This document shows positions 29,901-38,900 of a stretch of DNA of 64,000 nt, piece by piece (within the stretch, counting starts at the first letter, position 1; every line of letters starts with the position of its first letter). The position numbers and the translations under genes were made by a program. The stretch is from Ruminococcus sp. (lineage in GTDB: Bacteria; Bacillota; Clostridia; Oscillospirales; Ruminococcaceae). The DNA lies in NCBI GenBank assembly GCA_015066745.1, contig SVNW01000010.1:1-64000 (forward strand). The letters run 5' to 3'. The notes under the pieces are model-generated. The model was not told the origin of the DNA, ran no database searches, and worked only from the letters and a program-made list of their open reading frames with translations.

Positions 29901-32900
29901 GAATATACACTCAGAGAAGATCAGGCACCGCTTGGATATGAAATCGCAGAAGAAATCACATTTACAGTGGTAAACGGAAAAGTATCAGAATTTGCAGATA
30001 ATACTGTAATAATGATAGATGCTCTGACACCCGAATTGTCAGAAGTAATCATAAGCAAGACAGATGTGACAGGTGCAACAGAAGTACCGGGAGCAAAACT
30101 CACACTTACAGGTACAGCTGACCTGAGTTCTGTAACATCTGACGGTGCAATAACAGTTAATTCAAATGTAATCACATGGACAAGTAGTGATAAACCTGTA
30201 AAATTTGTAGGACTTCCTGACGGTAAATACACACTCGAAGAAAGTGTAGCACCTGACGGATATACTATAACAGGTAAAGTAGAGTTTGAACTTGTTGATG
30301 GTAAGGTACAGGGTAGCGAAAGCAACACTGTAAAGATGATCAATGAGTACTCTAAAGTAACAATAAGCAAACAGGATATAGCCGGAGCGGAACTTCCGGG
30401 AGCGATCCTCACACTTACAGGTGAGAAATCACTTGCAAATGTTACCTCAGAAAGTGAAATCAAGGTAACAGAAAACAGCATAACATGGACAAGCGGAAAG
30501 ACACCAACAGTTTTGACAGGCCTTCCAAACGGCAAATACACACTCAGAGAAGACCAGGCACCACTTGGATATGAAATCGCAGAAGAAATCACATTTACAG
30601 TAGTAAACGGAAAAGTATCAGAATTTAAAGATGATACTATAATAATGACAGATGTTCTTAAACCTGAACCGTCAGAAGTACTTATAAGCAAGACAGATGT
30701 GACCGGTGTAACAGAAGTACCGGGAGCAAAACTCACACTTACAGGTACAGCAGATCTGAGTTCTGTAACATCTGACAGCGAAATAACAGTTGACGGAAAA
30801 GTGATCACATGGACAAGTAACGACAAACCTGTAAAACTTACAGGACTTCCTGACGGTAAGTATACACTTGAAGAAAGTGTAGCACCTGACGGATATACTG
30901 TAACAGGCAAGGTAGAGTTTGAACTTGTTGAGGGCAAGATACAGGGAAGCGAAAGCAACACTGTAAAGATGCTCGATGAATACTCAGAAGTAACAATAAG
31001 CAAAAAAGCAATCAATGGAACAGAAGAGTTACCTGGTGCAACACTTAAAGTAACACTTCTTGAATCCACAAAGACAAAAGACGCAACACTTGAAAATGCA
31101 AAGGTAAGTGGCGGAGCAGAAAATGTGAAAGTAAGCAAAAACGAAATCACATTTGTAACAGGCACAACCAATGCACAGATAACAATGCTTCCTGACGGAA
31201 AGTACACACTTACAGAAATAACATCACCTGATGGATATACAGTAAATGAAGAAACAATAACTTTTGAAATTTCAGAAGGTAAACTTGTTTCGGGTACAGA
31301 AGTAGAAATGCTTGACAAGCCGTCAGAAGTAAAGATAAGCAAAACAGACGTGGCAGGAAGTGAAGTACCTGGAGCGGTTCTTACACTTACACTCAAAAAA
31401 TCATCAAAGACAGCAGATGCAACACTTGAAAAGTTTGTAACCGAAAGCATTACACTTGCAGACGAAACAAACAAAAATGCAATCAAGTGGACAAGCGGAG
31501 AAACACCGACAGTATTTGCAGGACTTCCTGACGGTGAATATACACTTGCAGAAAGCGTAGCACCTGACGGATATACAATAACAGACAGCGTAGACTTTAT
31601 AATCAAAGACGGAAAAGTTCAGGCAGTTACAGCAACTGTTCCACACCCGACAGAAAGTAGGGTAGATGCAACACAGAATGCAGTAATAATGGTAGATGAA
31701 CTTTCCAAAGTAACAATAAGCAAACAGGATATAGCCGGAGCGGAACTTCCGGGAGCACTCCTCACACTTACAGGTGAGAAATCGCTTGCAAATGTTACCT
31801 CAGAAAGTGAAATCAAGGTAACAGAAAACAGCATTACATGGACAAGCGGAAAGACACCAACAGTTTTGACAGGCCTTCCAAACGGCAAATACACACTCAG
31901 AGAAGACCAGGCACCACTTGGATATGAAATCGCAGAAGAAATCATATTTACAGTGGTAAACGGAAAAGTATCAGAATTTGCAGATAATACTGTAATAATG
32001 ATAGATGCTTTGACACCCGAATTGTCAGAAGTAATCATAAGCAAGACAGATGTGACAGGTGCAACAGAAGTACCGGGAGCAAAACTCACACTTACAGGTA
32101 CAGCTGACCTGAGTTCTGTAACATCTGACGGTGCAATAACAGTTAATTCAAATGTAATCACATGGACAAGTAGTGATAAACCTGTAAAATTTGTAGGACT
32201 TCCTGACGGTAAATACACACTCGAAGAAAGTGTAGCACCTGACGGATATACTATAACAGGTAAAGTAGAGTTTGAACTTGTTGATGGTAAGGTACAGGGT
32301 AGCGAAAGCAACACTGTAAAGATGATCAATGAGTACTCTAAAGTAACAATAAGCAAACAGGATATAGCCGGAGCGGAACTTCCGGGAGCGATCCTCACAC
32401 TTACAGGTGAGAAATCACTTGCAAATGTTACCTCAGAAAGTGAAATCAAGGTAACAGAAAACAGCATAACATGGACAAGCGGAAAGACACCAACAGTTTT
32501 GACAGGCCTTCCAAACGGCAAATACACACTCAGAGAAGACCAGGCACCACTTGGATATGAAATCGCAGAAGAAATCACATTTACAGTAGTAAACGGAAAA
32601 GTATCAGAATTTAAAGATGATACTATAATAATGACAGATGTTCTTAAACCTGAACCGTCAGAAGTACTTATAAGCAAGACAGATGTGACCGGTGTAACAG
32701 AAGTACCGGGAGCAAAACTCACACTTACAGGTACAGCAGATCTGAGTTCTGTAACATCTGACAGCGAAATAACAGTTGACGGAAAAGTGATCACATGGAC
32801 AAGTAACGACAAACCTGTAAAACTTACAGGACTTCCTGACGGTAAGTATACACTTGAAGAAAGTGTAGCACCTGACGGATATACTGTAACAGGCAAGGTA

Positions 32901-35900
32901 GAGTTTGAACTTGTTGAGGGCAAGATACAGGGAAGCGAAAGCAACACTGTAAAGATGCTCGATGAATACTCAGAAGTAACAATAAGCAAAAAAGCAATCA
33001 ATGGAACAGAAGAGTTACCTGGTGCAACACTTAAAGTAACACTTCTTGAATCCACAAAGACAAAAGACGCAACACTTGAAAATGCAAAGGTAAGTGGCGG
33101 AGCAGAAAATGTGAAAGTAAGCAAAAACGAAATCACATTTGTAACAGGCACAACCAATGCACAGATAACAATGCTTCCTGACGGAAAGTACACACTTACA
33201 GAAATAACATCACCTGATGGATATACAGTAAATGAAGAAACAATAACTTTTGAAATTTCAGAAGGTAAACTTGTTTCGGGTACAGAAGTAGAAATGCTTG
33301 ACAAGCCGTCAGAAGTAAAGATAAGCAAAACAGACGTGGCAGGAAGTGAAGTACCTGGAGCGGTTCTTACACTTACACTCAAAAAATCATCAAAGACAGC
33401 AGATGCAACACTTGAAAAGTTTGTAACCGAAAGCATTACACTTGCAGACGAAACAAACAAAAATGCAATCAAGTGGACAAGCGGAGAAACACCGACAGTA
33501 TTTGCAGGGCTTCCTGACGGTGAATATACACTTGCAGAAAGCGTAGCACCTGACGGATATACAATAACAGACAGCATAGACTTTATAATCAAAGACGGAA
33601 AAGTTCAGGCAGTTACAGCAACTGTTCCACACCCGACAGAAAGTAGGGTAGATGCAACACAGAATGCAGTAATAATGGTAGATGAACTTTCTGAAACTAC
33701 AATAAGCAAGCAGAATGTTACAGGAAAAGAAATTCCCGGAGCAACTCTGATACTCACAGGTGAAAAACCACTTGGAAATATTACTTCAGAAACTGATATT
33801 ACAGTTGATGGAAATAAAGTAACATGGACAAGCGGAGAAACACCGACAGTTCTTAAAGGACTTCCGGATGGTAAGTATACACTTGAAGAAAGCGTAGCAC
33901 CTGACGGATATACAATAACAGATGCAATAACATTTGAAATTGAAAACGGAGTTCCTACTACAGAAAATATTGTTATGGTAGATGAACTCTCAAAGGTAAC
34001 AATAAGCAAGCAGAATGTAACCGGAGCAGAAATTCCGGGAGCAACTCTGATACTTACAGGAGAAAAACCACTTACAGATGTAACTTCTGAAACTGATATA
34101 AAGGTTGATGGAAATAAAGTAACATGGATAAGCGGAGAAACTCCAACAGTTCTCGAAGGCCTGCCTGACGGCAAGTATACACTTGAAGAAAGCGTAGCAC
34201 CTGACGGATATACAATAACAGACGCAATAACATTTGATATCAAAAACGGAGTACCAACACAGACAAATATCGTGATGGTAGACGAACTTTCAAAGGTAAC
34301 AGTAAGTAAACAGGACGTAACAGGAGCAGAAATTCCCGGAGCAACCCTGATACTTACAGGAGAAAAACCGCTTACAGGAGTAAAATCCGAAACAGCCCTT
34401 ACTGTAGCAGGTAACACTGTAAAATGGACAAGCGGAGAAACTCCGACAGTTCTCGAAGGCCTGCCGGATGGCAAGTATACACTTGAAGAAAGCGTAGCGC
34501 CTGACGGATACACAATAACAGATGCAATAACGTTTGAAATTAAAAACGGTGTACCGACTACAGAAAAGGTGGTAATGGTAGACGAACTTTCAAAAGTAAC
34601 TATAAGTAAGAAGGATATAGCAGGAGCAGAGCTTCCGGGAGCTATCCTCACACTTACAGGTGAAAAATCACTTGCTGACGTAACTTCAGAAAGTGAGATC
34701 AAAGTAACAGAAAACAGCATTACATGGACAAGCGGAAAAACACCTACAGTTTTAGCAGGACTTCCTGACGGCAAATATACACTCAGAGAAGATCAGGCAC
34801 CACTTGGATATGAAATCGCAGAAGAGATCACATTTACAGTAGAAAACGGAAAAGTGACAGAGTTTGCGGATAACACCGTAACAATGACAGATGTTCCGTT
34901 GCCCGAACCGTCAGAAGTACTTATAAGCAAGACAGATATGACAGGTGCAACAGAAGTACCGGGAGCAAAACTCACACTTACAGGTACAGCTGACTTAAGC
35001 GATGTAACATCAGACAGCAAGATAACAGTTGACGGAAAAGTGATCACATGGACAAGTAATGACAAACCTGTAAAACTTACAGGACTCCCGGATGGTAAGT
35101 ACACACTCGAAGAAAGTGTAGCACCGGATGGATATACTGTAACAGGCAAGGTAGAGTTTGAACTTGTTGAGGGCAAGATACAGGGAAGCGAAAGCAACAC
35201 TGTAAAGATGCTCGATGAATATTCAGAAGTAACAATAAGCAAAAAAGCAATCAACAAAACAGAAGAGTTACCTGGTGCAACACTTAAAGTAACACTTCTT
35301 GAATCCACAAAGACAAAAGACGCAACACTTGAAAATGCAAAGGTAAGTGGCGGAGCAGAAAACGTGAAAGTAAGCAAAAACGAAATCACATTTGTATCCG
35401 GCACAACCAATGCACAGATAACAATGCTTCCTGACGGAAAGTACACACTTACAGAAATAACATCACCTGATGGATATACAGTAAATAAAGAAACAATAAC
35501 TTTTGAAATTTCAGAAGGTAAACTTGTTTCGGGTACAGAAGTAGAAATGCTTGACAAGCCGTCAGAAGTAAAGATAAGCAAAACAGACGTAGCAGGAAGT
35601 GAAGTACCGGGTGCGGTTCTTACACTTACACTCAAAACACCGTTGAAAACATCAGGTGCGACACTTGAAAATGCAGTAAGCGATACAGTTAAGTTTGTTG
35701 ATCCTACAGGTGAAAACAAGAAATCTGTAACATGGGTAAGCTCTGATAAACCGGTGGTACTTACAGGAATACCTGATGGTGTGTATATACTTGAAGAAAG
35801 TGTAGCACCTGATGGATATACTGTAACAGACAGTATAAGCTTTACTGTAGATAACGGTAAGGTACAGAGTCTTGCTTCTACGGTTTCAAAACCGGGAGAA

Positions 35901-38900
35901 AGCAGAGTTGATACAGCAACATCAACAGTTATTATGGTTGATAAGATGTCAGAAGTATCTGTAAGCAAGCAGGACGTAACCGGAGCAGAAATTCCGGGAG
36001 CAACTCTCATACTTACAGGTGAAAGTGATCTTACAGATGTCAGATCAACAACAGAAATAACAGTTGACAAAAACAAAGTAACATGGATAAGCGGTGAAAC
36101 ACCAACTGTCCTCACAGGACTTCCTGACGGCAAATATACACTTGAAGAAAGTGTAGCGCCTGATGGATATACTATAACAGATGCGATCACTTTTGAAGTT
36201 GTAAACGGCGTGCCGACTACAAAGGAAATCGTGATGGTAGATGAACTTTCAGAAATACCGATAAGTAAGCAGGATGTGACAGGCCGTGAGATCCCCGGAG
36301 CAACACTGATACTTACAGGTGAAAAAGATCTTACAGGTGTTGATTCAATATCAAAGATAACAATTGATAAGAACACAATAACATGGAAGAGTACTTCAGT
36401 ACCTACAATTCTGAAAGGACTTCCTGATGGTAAATATACACTTGAAGAAAGTGTAGCACCTGATGGATACACAATAACAGATGCAATTACTTTTGAAGTT
36501 GTAAATGGTGTACCGACTACAGGAAATGTAGTAATGGTAGACGAACTTTCAAAGGTAACAGTAAGTAAACAGGACGTAACCGGAGCAGAGATTCCTGGAG
36601 CTACTCTTGTACTTACAGGTGAAAAATATCTTGCAAATATAAAATCAAATGCTGAAATAACAATCGACAGAAAAACTATAACATGGGTAAGTACAGATAC
36701 CCCGACAATTCTTGAAGGTCTGCCTGACGGCAAGTACACACTTGAAGAAAGCGTAGCACCTGACGGATACACAATAACAGACGCAATAACATTTGAGATC
36801 AAAAACGGAGTACCAACACAGACAGATATCGTGATGGTAGACGAACTCTCAAAGGTAACAGTAAGTAAACAGGATGTAACAGGAGTAGAAATTCCGGGAG
36901 CAACCCTGATACTTACAGGAGAAAAACCGCTTACAAATGTAAGATCTGAAACAGACCTCACAGTAGAGGACAACAAGATAACATGGACAAGTGGTAAGAC
37001 TCCGACAATTCTCGAAGGCCTGCCTGACGGCAAGTATACACTTGAAGAAAGCGTAGCACCTGACGGATATACAATAACAGACGCAATAACATTTGAGATT
37101 AAAAACGGAGTACCAACACAGACAGATATCGTGATGGTAGACGAACTCTCAAAGGTAACAGTAAGTAAACAGGATGTAACAGGAGTAGAAATTCCTGGAG
37201 CAACTCTGATACTTACAGGAGAAAAACCGCTTACAAATGTAAGATCTGAAACAGACCTCACAGTAGAGGACAACAAGATAACATGGACAAGTGGTAAGAC
37301 TCCAACGGTTCTCGAAGGCCTGCCTGACGGCAAGTATACACTTGAAGAAAGCGTAGCGCCTGACGGATATACAATAACAGACGCAATAACATTTGAGATT
37401 AAAAACGGAGTACCAACACAGACAGATATCGTGATGGTAGACGAACTCTCAAAGGTAACAGTAAGTAAACAGGATGTAACAGGAGTAGAAATTCCGGGAG
37501 CAACTCTGATACTTACAGGAGAAAAACCGCTTACAGGAGTAAAATCCGAAACAGACCTCACAGTAGAGGACAACAAGATAACATGGACAAGTGGTAAGAC
37601 TCCAACAGTTCTCGAAGGTCTGCCTGACGGCAAGTACACACTTGAAGAAAGCGTAGCACCTGACGGATACACAATAACAGATGCAATAACATTTGATATC
37701 AAAAACGGAGTACCAACACAGACAAATATCGTGATGGTAGACGAACTCTCAAAGGTAACAGTAAGTAAACAGGATGTAACAGGAGCAGAAATTCCGGGAG
37801 CAACCCTGATACTTACAGGAGAAAAACCGCTTACAGGAGTAAAATCCGAAACAGCCCTTACTATAGCAGGTAACACTGTAAAATGGACAAGCGGAGAAAC
37901 TCCGACAGTTCTCGAAGGCCTGCCGGATGGCAAGTATACACTTGAAGAAAGCGTAGCGCCTGACGGATACACAATAACAGATGCAATAACGTTTGAAATT
38001 AAAAACGGTGTACCGACTACAGAAAAGGTGGTAATGGTAGACGAACTTTCAAAAGTAACTATAAGTAAGAAGGATATAGCAGGAGCAGAGCTTCCGGGAG
38101 CTATCCTCACACTTACAGGTGAAAAATCACTTGCTGACGTAACTTCAGAAAGTGAGATCAAAGTAACAGAAAACAGCATTACATGGACAAGCGGAAAAAC
38201 ACCTACAGTTTTAGCAGGACTTCCTGACGGCAAATATACACTCAGAGAAGATCAGGCACCACTTGGATATGAAATCGCAGAAGAGATCACATTTACAGTA
38301 GAAAACGGAAAAGTGACAGAGTTTGCGGATAACACCGTAACAATGACAGATGTTCCGTTGCCCGAACCGTCAGAAGTACTTATAAGCAAGACAGATATGA
38401 CAGGTGCAACAGAAGTACCGGGAGCAAAACTCACACTTACAGGTACAGCTGACTTAAGCGATGTAACATCAGACAGCAAGATAACAGTTGACGGAAAAGT
38501 GATCACATGGACAAGTAATGACAAACCTGTAAAACTTACAGGACTCCCGGATGGTAAGTACACACTCGAAGAAAGTGTAGCACCGGATGGATATACTGTA
38601 ACAGGCAAGGTAGAGTTTGAACTTGTTGAGGGCAAGATACAGGGAAGCGAAAGCAACACTGTAAAGATGCTCGATGAATATTCAGAAGTAACAATAAGCA
38701 AAAAAGCAATCAACAAAACAGAAGAGTTACCTGGTGCAACACTTAAAGTAACACTTCTTGAATCCACAAAGACAAAAGACGCAACACTTGAAAATGCAAA
38801 GGTAAGTGGCGGAGCAGAAAACGTGAAAGTAAGCAAAAACGAAATCACATTTGTATCCGGCACAACCAATGCACAGATAACAATGCTTCCGGACGGAAAG

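Noticed and set aside
33681-38041. Regular direct repeats, considered as CRISPR
   Set aside because: 300-bp units are fully coding SpaA modules with no spacers and no cas genes nearby.
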